NCBI GenBank assembly: GCA_035548495.1
Contig: DASZSV010000017.1
Span: forward strand, 1-64,000
Length of the DNA: 64,000 bases
Direction of reading: 5' to 3'
From: CAILZL01 sp035548495
GTDB taxonomy: Bacteria; Pseudomonadota; Gammaproteobacteria; Steroidobacterales; Steroidobacteraceae
In this document: positions 1 through 8,748 of the stretch, piece after piece
Position numbering within the stretch: the stretch's first letter is position 1
Layout: each line of letters opens with the position of its first letter
Program-made: the position numbers and the translations under genes
The notes under the pieces: generated by a model
What the model was told of the DNA's origin: nothing
Databases searched by the model: none
Seen by the model: only the letters and a program-made list of their open reading frames with translations

Positions 1-51
1 CTGCTCTTCACCAAACCCGGCAGTGAGTGGTTCCGCCGGAAAAATACTTGA
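1..51 (+). CDS. C-terminal fragment of an unidentified protein, cut by the window edge
   Basis: The first 51 bases read as sixteen sense codons followed by TGA, ending in the residues LLFTKPGSEWFRRKNT. The Lys/Arg-rich end after a hydrophobic start would fit the cytoplasmic tail of a membrane protein, but the fragment is too short to name a family. An open frame this short can occur by chance, so this is a tentative call. It would be convergent with the leftward gene that ends at 85. Confidence 0.3.
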   Translation: MLFTKPGSEWFRRKNT

Positions 52-84
52 GTTCATCCTTCGCCACCAGACCAGCATCAATCA

Positions 85-486
85 TTATTTCGATGCTGAT
101 TGCACCAATCTCCACTCCCGCAACTGATCAGGCCTTTCTACAACAATTTCCGGCTTGCCGCGATGCAGTCTGATCACGCCGGATACCTTGACGATGCGGC
201 CTTCAAGATCATGCACTGTTGGAAATTGATCTGCATGAGCTGCATCAATCAGTACGCTAATCAATTGATTGGGATATTCCGCGCCAAAGTTCAGATAGGT
301 TTCTCCATGCGGCGCGGTGTAAACCACCACGACTCTGCCTTTCACTGTTACTTGTTCGCCCACATGTTGCGCAGCCTGCCGTGGTGAAATCGTAACCGGA
401 CTGGCATGAACAATGATGGAGCTCATTGCCATGATGACGGCGAATAACCATGCAGTTCGACGAACCATCAAGCGTGCTGAATTCAT
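85..486 (-). CDS. Small secreted OB-fold-like protein, unknown function
   Basis: This 133-residue protein has an N-terminal signal peptide (hydrophobic stretch about residues 11-28, likely cleavage after IIVHAS). The rest has the alternating beta pattern of a small OB-fold domain, with VTVKGRVVVVYTAPHGETYLNFG followed by a GRIVKVSGVI strand, as seen in periplasmic nucleic-acid-binding-like OB proteins. No catalytic residues are recognisable. The ATG at 486 has a GAGG Shine-Dalgarno-like sequence about 8 bases upstream. It lies 56 bases downstream of the HiPIP gene on the same strand and may be co-transcribed with it. The fold is inferred from the sequence pattern only; the function is unknown. 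Confidence 0.7.
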   Translation of the reverse strand: MNSARLMVRRTAWLFAVIMAMSSIIVHASPVTISPRQAAQHVGEQVTVKGRVVVVYTAPHGETYLNFGAEYPNQLISVLIDAAHADQFPTVHDLEGRIVKVSGVIRLHRGKPEIVVERPDQLREWRLVQSASK

Positions 487-542
487 GAGTGCCTCAAACA
501 GGAATCACGCGAGAACAGGAATCTTTCAAGCAACCAGTACAA

Positions 543-839
543 TCACATATTCATCCACGACTTGCACCAACCGTTGGCACTGACCAGTTTGTTGTCAAAA
601 ACAGGACACGGTCCGGAAGTGGATTGACGATCACCCGCATACAGAGAACAGGTTGCGCACTTCTGACCCGGCCTGGCATCCTTGGCACGGCTGACATCGG
701 TTACGTAGTGCAGAGTTTTTGCTTCAGGATCGTCTTCACTCAGTTTCTGTTCTTCTGCATTGCTTCGCTGTACAACAGAAAACATCATGGCACTGCCAAG
801 CAGCGTCCTGAGTAGTGCGCGTCGTGAATGGAATTTCAT
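543..839 (-). CDS. High-potential iron-sulfur protein (HiPIP)
   Basis: HiPIPs are small periplasmic one-electron carriers holding a [4Fe-4S] cluster. The 98-residue product has four cysteines at 61, 64, 78 and 92 in the family pattern: CATC, then GPCPVF, then GWCKSW near the C terminus. The N terminus (RRALLRTLLGSAMMF) looks like a twin-arginine-type signal, as expected for a cofactor protein exported folded. The ATG at 839 has a strong AGGAG upstream. HiPIPs donate electrons to terminal oxidases or photosynthetic reaction centres; no such partner is visible here. It lies 28 bases downstream of the glutamate dehydrogenase gene on the same strand. Confidence 0.88.
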   Translation of the reverse strand: MKFHSRRALLRTLLGSAMMFSVVQRSNAEEQKLSEDDPEAKTLHYVTDVSRAKDARPGQKCATCSLYAGDRQSTSGPCPVFDNKLVSANGWCKSWMNM

Positions 840-867
840 ATCTCGCTCCTGATCCGGTCACTGCATA

Positions 868-2136
868 TCAAGGATAAAGGCCGCGCTCCTGACGTGCATT
901 AAGAATGCGTTCACAGGCAACCACAAAGGCAGCTACGCGCATGGTAACTTTCAGCTTTCCCGCCATTTCGTAAATACGATGAAAAGACTGAATGATGATG
1001 TTGTCCAGTCGTTGATTGATTTCATCTTCGGTCCAGAAAAAGCTCGAAAAATCCTGCACCCATTCAAAGTAGCTGACAATCACGCCACCCGCGTTGCAAA
1101 TGACATCGGGCACGACTCTGATTCCGCGGTCGTTCAGCACATCATCCGCTTCCGGCAACGTCGGTCCGTTGGCGCCTTCAAGAACCAGCTTTGCCTTGAT
1201 GCGATTGGCACGCGCCGCCGTGATCTGTGATTCCAGCGCCGCAGGAATGAGGATATCGCAATCAACGTCCCAGAAATTTTCTGTGGCAATCATTTCAGTA
1301 TTGGATGTGCCTTGGACATGTCCAGCCTGGTCACGTTGCCTGAGCGCGGCAGCGACATCAATGCCATTGCTGTTATAAATGGTGCTGAATTGATCCTGAA
1401 TACAGACAATCCTGGCACCTGCTTCTGCGAACAGCTCGGCGGCGGCACTGCCCACATTGCCAAAACCCTGAATCGCAACACGCGCACCGTTGACATTCAG
1501 TTTCATCAAGCGCGCCGCTTCACTGCCGATTTTGAACACACCGCGGCCCGTGGCCCTGGTACGCCCCAACGAACCACCGAGATCAATTGGTTTGCCCGTC
1601 ACCACACCGGTTGCTGTGGTTCCCGAATTCATCGAATACGTATCCATCATCCATGCCATGATCTGGCTGTTGGTATTTACATCCGGCGCAGGAATATCTT
1701 TATACGGTCCAATCAATGGCCCGATCTCGCTGGTGTAACGGCGCGTGACTTTTTCAAGCTCCTTCATTGACAAGGTACGTGGATCAACGCGGATGCCGCC
1801 TTTCGCGCCACCGTAAGGAAGATTGACTGCGGCGTTCTTGATCGTCATCCATGCCGCCAATGCCATCACTTCTTCCAGCGTGACATCCTGATGAATGCGC
1901 AGTCCGCCCTTGCCCGGACCGCGTGACAGATTGTGTTGCACACGAAAGCCTTCAAAGTGGCGCACCGAGCCATCGTCCATTTCGATGGGAACATCCACGA
2001 TCAAGATTCTTTTCGGATGCCGCAGCGATTGTTCCCACCTGGCGAGCGGACCGAGATAAGGAACCACACGATCAATCTGTGCAAGATAGGTTTGCCATGC
2101 ATCGCCCGGCATTGTTCTCACATACGATAACTGCAT
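868..2136 (-). CDS. Glu/Leu/Phe/Val-type dehydrogenase, probably glutamate dehydrogenase
   Basis: The enzyme catalyses reversible oxidative deamination of glutamate to 2-oxoglutarate and ammonia with NAD(P). The 422-residue length is typical of the roughly 46-kDa hexameric class. The catalytic lysine lies in PYGGAKGGIRV (Lys112), the substrate-binding region in GPGKGGLR (74-80), and the Rossmann nucleotide motif GFGNVG is at 224-229. Cofactor preference cannot be read with confidence. The ATG at 2136 has a weak ribosome site; Met9 (2112) is an alternative start. The context supports glutamate catabolism: gabT and gabD lie just upstream on the same strand, and GabT produces the glutamate that this enzyme would return to 2-oxoglutarate. 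A repeat element separates it from gabD. Confidence 0.93.
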   Translation of the reverse strand: MQLSYVRTMPGDAWQTYLAQIDRVVPYLGPLARWEQSLRHPKRILIVDVPIEMDDGSVRHFEGFRVQHNLSRGPGKGGLRIHQDVTLEEVMALAAWMTIKNAAVNLPYGGAKGGIRVDPRTLSMKELEKVTRRYTSEIGPLIGPYKDIPAPDVNTNSQIMAWMMDTYSMNSGTTATGVVTGKPIDLGGSLGRTRATGRGVFKIGSEAARLMKLNVNGARVAIQGFGNVGSAAAELFAEAGARIVCIQDQFSTIYNSNGIDVAAALRQRDQAGHVQGTSNTEMIATENFWDVDCDILIPAALESQITAARANRIKAKLVLEGANGPTLPEADDVLNDRGIRVVPDVICNAGGVIVSYFEWVQDFSSFFWTEDEINQRLDNIIIQSFHRIYEMAGKLKVTMRVAAFVVACERILNARQERGLYP

Positions 2137-2207
2137 GATGATGAGTTACTCCAGATCAATCGCGTTAAACAACCTTGCCAGCCATTCAGTCAAGACTGTC
2201 TATGTTC

Positions 2208-2326
2208 TTTCCCTCCCCCTCGATGGGGGAGGGATTAAGGGAGAGGGTGTAGAAAATTGCACACGGTTTGATTCAACGTTGCCCCTGTCCCCCAACCCTT
2301 CTCCCACGAGGGGCAAAGGGAGAAAG
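2208..2326. repeat. Imperfect inverted-repeat element between gdh and gabD
   Basis: A C-rich/G-rich arm (about 2208-2249, containing ccctccccctcgatggggga) is followed about 30 bases later by an imperfect reverse complement (about 2281-2326, containing cttctcccacgaggggc). Each arm also contains its own small hairpin. This resembles the dispersed palindromic intergenic repeats common in proteobacterial chromosomes, which can act as processing or termination sites. It is the only notable content of the 206-base gap. No ORF of interest lies here. Confidence 0.6.
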
Positions 2327-2342
2327 AAGCCTATTAACTAGC

Positions 2343-3812
2343 TCACCCAACACCGAAACACATGTACTTGATCTCGGTATAGTCATCAATGCCGTACTTC
2401 GATCCTTCGCGTCCCATGCCGGACATTTTTACACCGCCAAAAGGCGCCACCTCGGTGGAGACCAGTCCCACATTGATGCCCACCATGCCGGATTCAATCT
2501 GTTCACCCATGCGCCATGCACGCGAAATGTCACGCGTATAAATGTAAGCCGCCAGACCAAACTCGGTGGCGTTGGCCATTTGCAAGGCTTCAGACTCAGT
2601 AACAAATTTGAATACCGGCGCCACAGGACCAAACGTTTCTTCGCGCATCATCAGCATGTCTGTCCTTGCATCGCGAATGACTGTGGGTTCGAAGAATGTA
2701 CCGCCTAATTGATGACGCTTGCCGCCGGTCACCACACCGGCGCCATGCGCAACGGCATCCGCAATGTGTTGCTCAACTTTCTGCACTGCGCGTTGATTGA
2801 TCAACGGACCTTGCGTGACATCAGCATCAACACCATTGCCCACTTTGAGCGTACTGACGGCATGCGCGAATCGCGATACAAAATCATCATAGATGCCGGC
2901 CTGAACCAGAAAACGGTTGGTGCATACGCAGGTCTGCCCCGAATTGCGGAACTTGCTGAGCATGGCGCCCTGTATGGCGGCATCCACATCAGCATCATCA
3001 AATACAATGAATGGCGCATTGCCACCCAGTTCCAGTGAAAGTTTTTTCAGCGTGGGCACACATTGCGATGCCAGCAACACGCCGGTACGTGTTGAACCGG
3101 TAAAACTCAATTTGCGCACCACCGGATTGCCGGTAAGTTCCCTGCCGATGCTGACTGCATCACCGGTCACCACGTTGAATACACCACCGGGAATACCGGC
3201 ACGATGTGCAAGTTCCGCCATTGCCAGTGCCGACAGAGGTGTTTCGGGCGACGGCTTGCTGACCACCGTACAACCCGCAGCCAGCGCTGCCGCAGCTTTG
3301 CGCGCAATCATCGCCATCGGAAAATTCCACGGCGTGATCATGCCCACTACGCCAATGGGCTGGCGAATCACCAGCAGGCGGCGATCCTTCATGTTCGATG
3401 GAATGATGTCACCGTAAATGCGTTTGCCTTCTTCGGCAAACCATTCAATGAATGCAGCCCCATAACGAATCTCGCCGCGCGCTTCACCCAATGTCTTGCC
3501 CTGTTCACTGGTGAGAATCAGGGCAAGATCATCAAGATTCGCCAGTATCAAATCAAACCAGCGGCGCATGAGCAATGCACGCTCCGATGCCAGCAACGAA
3601 CTCCAGCCAGTCAATGCCGCCTGTGCTGCATCAATGGCCTTGCGCGTTTCGATCTCGCCACACACCGGCACACTGCCCACGGCGGCGCCGGTGGCGGGAT
3701 TGTGAATCACCTGTGTATCGGTGCCGTTCGGCTTGAGCCATTCACCATCGATGTAGCATGCATCACGCAACAATTGCGGATCGCGCAACGTAAGCGAAGT
3801 TTTCACTGACAT
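2343..3812 (-). CDS. gabD: NAD(P)-dependent succinate-semialdehyde dehydrogenase
   Basis: GabD oxidises succinate semialdehyde to succinate, the last step of GABA degradation. The 489-residue protein is a full-length aldehyde dehydrogenase: cofactor-fold segment GMITPWNFPM, the glycine-rich SFTGSTRTG motif, catalytic Glu261 in LELGGNAPF and the nucleophile Cys295 in NSGQTCVC. The open frame extends 18 codons further upstream, but those overlap gabT and are not family-like. The ATG at 3812 follows a GGAG ribosome site and lies 4 bases after the gabT stop, so the two are very probably one operon. Substrate assignment rests on the gabT neighbour as well as on family resemblance. Confidence 0.93.
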   Translation of the reverse strand: MSVKTSLTLRDPQLLRDACYIDGEWLKPNGTDTQVIHNPATGAAVGSVPVCGEIETRKAIDAAQAALTGWSSLLASERALLMRRWFDLILANLDDLALILTSEQGKTLGEARGEIRYGAAFIEWFAEEGKRIYGDIIPSNMKDRRLLVIRQPIGVVGMITPWNFPMAMIARKAAAALAAGCTVVSKPSPETPLSALAMAELAHRAGIPGGVFNVVTGDAVSIGRELTGNPVVRKLSFTGSTRTGVLLASQCVPTLKKLSLELGGNAPFIVFDDADVDAAIQGAMLSKFRNSGQTCVCTNRFLVQAGIYDDFVSRFAHAVSTLKVGNGVDADVTQGPLINQRAVQKVEQHIADAVAHGAGVVTGGKRHQLGGTFFEPTVIRDARTDMLMMREETFGPVAPVFKFVTESEALQMANATEFGLAAYIYTRDISRAWRMGEQIESGMVGINVGLVSTEVAPFGGVKMSGMGREGSKYGIDDYTEIKYMCFGVG

Positions 3813-3816
3813 GGCA

Positions 3817-5109
3817 TTACTCCGCGCGCAAGGCAGCAGCCAGCAACGACAATCCTTCATCGACAATGGCCTCGGAGGCCGTGATGGGAAACAACAGGCG
3901 AATGGCTTCGCTTTGCGTGCCGCAGCTCAGCAGGATCAATCCCTGCTGATGTGCGCGCGCAGTGATTCTCTTTGCGCCATCAACGACGATTTGCTGACTG
4001 CCATGTGCCGTCACCACATCAAAGCCCAGCATCGAACCCAGTCCGCGAATATTGCCAATGGGAATCAGCTCTTTCATGCCGGCGAATTGTTCGAGCCGGC
4101 TGCGTGCACGCATGCCAAGCGCATTGGCACGGTCACACAATTGTTCTTTCTCAATGACATTCAATACCGCCAGCGCAGCAGCACATGACAATGGCGGTCC
4201 ACCATACGTGCCACCCAGTGCACCGGGTTCCGGTATATCCATCAATGTTGCATTGCCGGTCACTGCCGACAATGGCAATCCGCCGGCCAGTGATTTGGCC
4301 ATCACCATCAAATCCGGCTGCACACCGAAGTGTTCCATCGCAAACATCTTTCCCGTACGGGCGAAGCCGCTCTGGATTTCATCGGCGATCAATACAATGC
4401 CATGCCGGTCGCAGATGTCACGCAGCGATGTCATCAATTCGCGTGATGCAGGATTAAAACCGCCCTCACCTTGCACCGGTTCAATAATGATGGCAGCCAC
4501 TCGATCAGGTGATGCATCCGTTTTAAACACCGCCTGCAATGCATCCAGACTGTCCGCAATTGAAATACCACGATGAGAAATCGGAAACGGCACGCGATAC
4601 ACATCACCGGGAATGGGACCAATACCATGCTTGTAGGGAATCGCCTTGCCGGTGAGTGCGAGTGCAAACAAGGTACGCCCATGAAATGCACCACCAAATG
4701 CAATGACCGCCGGTCTGCCGGTGGCAGCGCGTGCAATTTTCACTGCATTTTCCACGGCTTCCGCACCCGTGGTAAAGAAGATGGATTTCGCGGGTCCGCG
4801 CACGGGGGCAAGTGCATTCAACTTTTCTGCCAATGCGATGTAAGGCTCATAGCCCATCACCTGGAATGCGGCATGCGTATACGCATTCAATTGCAACTGT
4901 ACCGCAGCCACCACATCGGGATGACGATGTCCGGTGTTCAGCACGGCAATGCCGGATGCAAAGTCAATGAGTCGCCTGCCATCGACATCCCACACTTCGG
5001 CATTGTCGGCCCGCTGAATGAAAAACGGTGTTGCAGTAACAATACCGCGCGGCACTGCAGCCTTGCGTCGTCTCGCCAGATCGTCAGATTTCGTGACATC
5101 GACAGTCAT
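3817..5109 (-). CDS. gabT: 4-aminobutyrate aminotransferase
   Basis: GabT is a class III PLP-dependent aminotransferase moving the amino group of GABA to 2-oxoglutarate, giving succinate semialdehyde and glutamate. The product has 430 residues from the ATG at 5109, which follows an AGAGG ribosome site; a 13-codon upstream extension is unlikely to be used. Visible motifs are the PLP-phosphate segment TTGAEAVENAVK, FGGAFHGRT, the aspartate in ADEIQSGFARTG, and the Schiff-base lysine in MVMAKSLAGG (Lys272). It is the first gene of gabT-gabD. No regulator such as GabR is adjacent. Confidence 0.93.
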   Translation of the reverse strand: MTVDVTKSDDLARRRKAAVPRGIVTATPFFIQRADNAEVWDVDGRRLIDFASGIAVLNTGHRHPDVVAAVQLQLNAYTHAAFQVMGYEPYIALAEKLNALAPVRGPAKSIFFTTGAEAVENAVKIARAATGRPAVIAFGGAFHGRTLFALALTGKAIPYKHGIGPIPGDVYRVPFPISHRGISIADSLDALQAVFKTDASPDRVAAIIIEPVQGEGGFNPASRELMTSLRDICDRHGIVLIADEIQSGFARTGKMFAMEHFGVQPDLMVMAKSLAGGLPLSAVTGNATLMDIPEPGALGGTYGGPPLSCAAALAVLNVIEKEQLCDRANALGMRARSRLEQFAGMKELIPIGNIRGLGSMLGFDVVTAHGSQQIVVDGAKRITARAHQQGLILLSCGTQSEAIRLLFPITASEAIVDEGLSLLAAALRAE

Positions 5110-5186
5110 GATGACCTCTGAAAGCACTGAAATATCAGTACTGCGCAATCGTACTCACATTCACTGCCGTTGTCATTGCGTACTTG

Positions 5187-5951
5187 TCAGATGACAACCC
5201 ACAGGGTTCTGATGATTAATGCAATGACAATCAGGATAAACACATTGCGTATCAGCACATTGCCGCCACGCATGGCAAGGCGCGCACCCAGGGTGGACCC
5301 TGCGACATTGCTGATCGCCATGCCCGCCGCAAGCAACCACATGACGTGCATGGTTGTTACAAACCAGGTGATCGCCGCCAGGTTGGTTGCCACATTCAGC
5401 ACACGGGCGCAGGCCGCTGCGTTAATGAAGTCGTATCCATAAAGACGCACGAACACAAACATGAACAGGCTACCTGTGCCGGGTCCAAAAAATCCGTCAT
5501 AGAAGCCAACGACGGCAATCAACGCCGCCGCGATGAGATGATGACGCCGCGCAAATTCACGCGGCCGGTGTGTTGTACCCAGTGCGCGGTTGCGCAATAC
5601 AAGGATGAGCACCAGTGTCAGCAATACGGGAACCAGCGGACGATAGTTGTACGCAGAAATATGCGTTGCCAGCATTGCGCCAGCAGCCGCCGTCACCAGA
5701 ACCGTGACAATCAACGGCAACAGCATGCGCCAGGGAATCTGCACCCGCCTTGAGTAATGCCACACTGCGTTGCCCGTACCAAACACACTTGCAAACTTGT
5801 TCGTGCCGAGCAATGTCGCCGGCATGGTATCGGGATATACGCCAAACAACGCCGGCAGTTGAATCAAACCTCCGCCGCCGACAATGGCATCAATGCACCC
5901 CGCCGCGAACGCGGCAGTGATTACGAGATAAATATGGAGCGAATGGATCAA
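5187..5951 (-). CDS. TSUP (TauE/SafE) family membrane permease
   Basis: Members of this family are inner-membrane proteins proposed to export sulfite, sulfoacetate or related organosulfur anions; the substrate here is unknown. The protein has about eight hydrophobic segments. It also has the family glycine-rich motifs, once near the N terminus (GCIDAIVGGGGLIQLPAL) and once in the second half (GFYDGFFGPGTGS). The open frame starts at 6023, but that part lies inside the upstream permease gene. A TTG at 5951, overlapping the TGA of the upstream gene (TTGA) and preceded by AAGAGA, gives a 254-residue protein of normal family length. Translational coupling to the LolC/E-type gene is therefore likely. 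Confidence 0.85.
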   Translation of the reverse strand: MIHSLHIYLVITAAFAAGCIDAIVGGGGLIQLPALFGVYPDTMPATLLGTNKFASVFGTGNAVWHYSRRVQIPWRMLLPLIVTVLVTAAAGAMLATHISAYNYRPLVPVLLTLVLILVLRNRALGTTHRPREFARRHHLIAAALIAVVGFYDGFFGPGTGSLFMFVFVRLYGYDFINAAACARVLNVATNLAAITWFVTTMHVMWLLAAGMAISNVAGSTLGARLAMRGGNVLIRNVFILIVIALIIRTLWVVI

Positions 5952-7219
5952 TCTCTTCGCAACGCCTTGGCAGGTTCGGTTCGTGCGGCGCGCCATGCAG
6001 GATACAACGTGGAAACACAGCACATGCCGAAAGCCACCGAGCCGATCTTCAACACATCATGCCACTCCACGCAGGCAGGCAGATCACTCATGAAATACAG
6101 CTTGGCATCCATGAAGTGAGTGTTGAACAGATGCTCCAGTCCATGAATGATGGACTCCAGATTCCACGACAGCACCGTGCCCAGCACAATGCCGCCCATC
6201 GTTCCGATAAGACCAATCAGCATGCCTTGCAGGATGAACACGGCCAGCACACTGCGCGGTGATGAACCCAGCGTACGCAGAATGGCAATATCGGATTGCT
6301 TGTCCTTCACCACCATCACCAGCGTTGCCACCACATTGAAGGCCGCCACTGCGACAACCAGCAGCAGGATCAGGAACATCATCGACTTGGTCATGGCGAT
6401 GGAACGGAAGAAGTTGGCGTGCTTGCGTGTCCAGTCATCGACGTAGTAACCGCCGCCAAGTTCACGTGCAATGTTCACTGCGATCTGCTGCGCCTTGAAT
6501 ACGTCATCCAGCTTCAAACGAAGTCCGCTGACACTGTCCCCAAAGCGGAACAGGCGCTGTGCATCCTGCAAGTGAATGTATGCAAAGTTGCGATCATATT
6601 CGTACATGCCAACATGAAAGATGCCGGTGATGGTAAAACGGCGCATGCGGGGGAAAATGCCGGCCGCAGTCACTGCACCCTGCGCCACCACGGCGATCAC
6701 TTGATCACCAACATTCACATGTAAAGCCTTTGCAAGTTCATCGCCCAGCACGATGTGATATTCACCGGCATGCAATGAATCCATTCGTCCCTGCTTCATG
6801 TGTTGTTCAATGTGGACGACGCGAACTTCTTCATCAGGCAACGCACCATGAATCATCACGCCGCTGTTGGTGGATTCATTGCTCCCCGAACTCAACAACA
6901 TGGCCTGTTGTTCAACATATGGCGCAACACCAAGCACATGTGGCTGCGACTGAATTCGTTGCTGCAACTGTTGCCAGTCCGGCGTGGACGAACCCATGCC
7001 GCTGATGGTCGCATGCGCGGTAATATCAAGAATGCGATCACGCAACTCACGTTCAAAGCCGTTCATCACCGATAACACCACCAGCAACACGGCAACACCC
7101 AGAATCACACCAGCAAGGGAGATGGATGAGATGACGGAGATAAAGCGATTGCCCGTTGCCATGCGTCCACCAGCGCGGAAATAACGCAAGCCCAGCATGA
7201 TTTCAAAGAAGCGGTTCAT
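5948..7219 (-). CDS. LolC/LolE-family lipoprotein-releasing permease (copy 1)
   Basis: LolC and LolE are the inner-membrane subunits of the ABC machine that extracts outer-membrane lipoproteins and passes them to LolA. The 423-residue product has the family layout. An N-terminal membrane helix (about residues 26-50, containing GVILGVAVLLVVLSVMNGFE) is followed by a large periplasmic domain (about 50-275), and then three C-terminal helices with the FtsX-like segment KQSDIAILRTLGSSPRSV. The ATG at 7219 is preferred over a TTG three codons upstream. It lies downstream of a paralogue (7370-8623) on the same strand. No LolD ATPase gene is in the cluster. Which paralogue is LolC and which LolE cannot be decided by eye. 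Confidence 0.9.
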   Translation of the reverse strand: MNRFFEIMLGLRYFRAGGRMATGNRFISVISSISLAGVILGVAVLLVVLSVMNGFERELRDRILDITAHATISGMGSSTPDWQQLQQRIQSQPHVLGVAPYVEQQAMLLSSGSNESTNSGVMIHGALPDEEVRVVHIEQHMKQGRMDSLHAGEYHIVLGDELAKALHVNVGDQVIAVVAQGAVTAAGIFPRMRRFTITGIFHVGMYEYDRNFAYIHLQDAQRLFRFGDSVSGLRLKLDDVFKAQQIAVNIARELGGGYYVDDWTRKHANFFRSIAMTKSMMFLILLLVVAVAAFNVVATLVMVVKDKQSDIAILRTLGSSPRSVLAVFILQGMLIGLIGTMGGIVLGTVLSWNLESIIHGLEHLFNTHFMDAKLYFMSDLPACVEWHDVLKIGSVAFGMCCVSTLYPAWRAARTEPAKALRRD

Positions 7220-7249
7220 TAATACCAACTACTCACGTTCATTTGTTGA

Positions 7250-7362
7250 CTCACCGTCACTGATTGTCTCTGTGCAGAATCGGCAAAAACACGGACGTTT
7301 TTGCCGGAGCGTCCAAGGACGGATTCACAGCGCTTTTGCAGAAGACAATCAGTAACAGTGAG
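7250..7362. repeat. Structured 113-bp element with 20-bp inverted ends
   Basis: The outer arms 7250-7269 and 7343-7362 are reverse complements at 18 of 20 positions. The two differences would both be G-U pairs in the RNA of one strand. Inside is a perfect 10-bp stem (7281-7290 with 7297-7306, loop acggac) and a small cgtcc-aa-ggacg hairpin at 7310-7321. It fills the gap between the two LolC/E-type genes. It could be a MITE-like insertion, an mRNA processing element or an attenuator. No target-site duplication is evident. Confidence 0.7.
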
Positions 7363-7369
7363 CCATACG

Positions 7370-8623
7370 CTACTCATATCTCAGCGCCTCTGCTGGCGCC
7401 ACGTGCGCGCCACGCCGTGCCGGATAAATGGTTGCAAGTGCGGTCAACACCAATGCAATGCCGGCAATCAATACCACTTGCAGCGCATGTACCTCGGAAG
7501 GAATCTGTGTGATGTAGTAAACCGTGGGATCGAAGAATTCCACGTTGAAGGTGTGTTCCAGCCACGGGACGATGACATCCACATTGAAGGCCAGTGACAA
7601 ACCCAACACCACTCCCGACAGAATGCCGGCCCAGCCAATGATCAATCCCTGCGTGATAAAGACAGACACAATCTGTTGCGGTGAAAGACCCAGTGTACGC
7701 AGAATGGCAATGTCAGTACGTTTTTCATTGACCACCATCACCAGCGCAGCAACGATGTTGAATGCGGCAATCGCGACAATCAGCATCAGCATGATGGTCA
7801 TCATGGTTTTCTCAATGCCAACCGCGCGAAAGTAACTGGCGTTTTCAATGGTCCAGTCACTGGTCTTGAACTCTGCACCTGTATTTTTTGAAAAGCGTTG
7901 CGCCACTTCCCCGGCAATGGCCGGTGCGGAAAAAATGTCCGCCACTTTCAGACGCAACCCGGTGGGCGCCGTGACATTGGCCAGTGCCGCAGCATCATTC
8001 ATGCTGACAAAGGCCAGTGAATTATCGAACTCCTGTGCACCCACTTCAAAAATGCCGCTGACGGTAAAGCTCCACAATCGCGGCCGCAGATCAGTGCCAT
8101 TCACCACTTCGGGAATCAGCACGGTGACTTCATCACCCAGTTGCGCCTGTATCTGCCATGCGAGTCCTGAACCCAGCACAATGTTGCGGCCAGTGTCCGA
8201 CAATGAATTGAATGTGCCATCCACCATGTGTTGCGACACATCCGCCACCTGTGACTCCTGATCCACCAGTACGCCGCGCAACCTGGTGCCTTCCAGCGAA
8301 CCACCACGACCCACCATGCCCTGCAATTCCACATACGGTGCTACGCCGGTGACACCGGGTACTTTGCGCGCGATGTTTGCCAATGTTTGCCAGTGCTGCA
8401 TCTGTTGTGGCGCACCGGTCACGGTGGCATCTGAAGACAGATTGAGCAGGCGGCTGCGCAGTTCCGATTCAAATCCGTTCATCACCGACAGAATGACAAT
8501 GAGTGCCGCCACACCGAGACAGACCCCTACCATGGACACCCAGCTGATGAACGACACGAAAAACCCGCGCCGCCGGGTGCGCACGTAGCGCAGTCCTATA
8601 TATAAAGGGAGTGGTTGAAACAT
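7370..8623 (-). CDS. LolC/LolE-family lipoprotein-releasing permease (copy 2)
   Basis: The 417-residue product is a paralogue of the protein at 5948-7219, with the same plan: N-terminal helix around residues 25-47 (GVCLGVAALIVILSVMNGFE), periplasmic domain, and three C-terminal helices including KRTDIAILRTLGLSPQQIV. Some bacteria use LolC-LolE heterodimers and others a single hybrid LolF. Two adjacent distinct copies favour a heterodimer here. It is the first gene of the leftward group and diverges from the small secreted protein gene at 8749. The short gap between the two permease genes is occupied by the structured element at 7250-7362. Confidence 0.9.
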   Translation of the reverse strand: MFQPLPLYIGLRYVRTRRRGFFVSFISWVSMVGVCLGVAALIVILSVMNGFESELRSRLLNLSSDATVTGAPQQMQHWQTLANIARKVPGVTGVAPYVELQGMVGRGGSLEGTRLRGVLVDQESQVADVSQHMVDGTFNSLSDTGRNIVLGSGLAWQIQAQLGDEVTVLIPEVVNGTDLRPRLWSFTVSGIFEVGAQEFDNSLAFVSMNDAAALANVTAPTGLRLKVADIFSAPAIAGEVAQRFSKNTGAEFKTSDWTIENASYFRAVGIEKTMMTIMLMLIVAIAAFNIVAALVMVVNEKRTDIAILRTLGLSPQQIVSVFITQGLIIGWAGILSGVVLGLSLAFNVDVIVPWLEHTFNVEFFDPTVYYITQIPSEVHALQVVLIAGIALVLTALATIYPARRGAHVAPAEALRYE

Positions 8624-8748
8624 GAGGGAGCGGACAGTTGCCTGTTTTTAGTGACATTGGTCAAGGAAATGGCGGTTAGTTTATCGTTTATTTGTGTCAC
8701 GCTACATAATTATGGTTATAGTTTTGCCTGAATTTGTCAGGAGACAGC

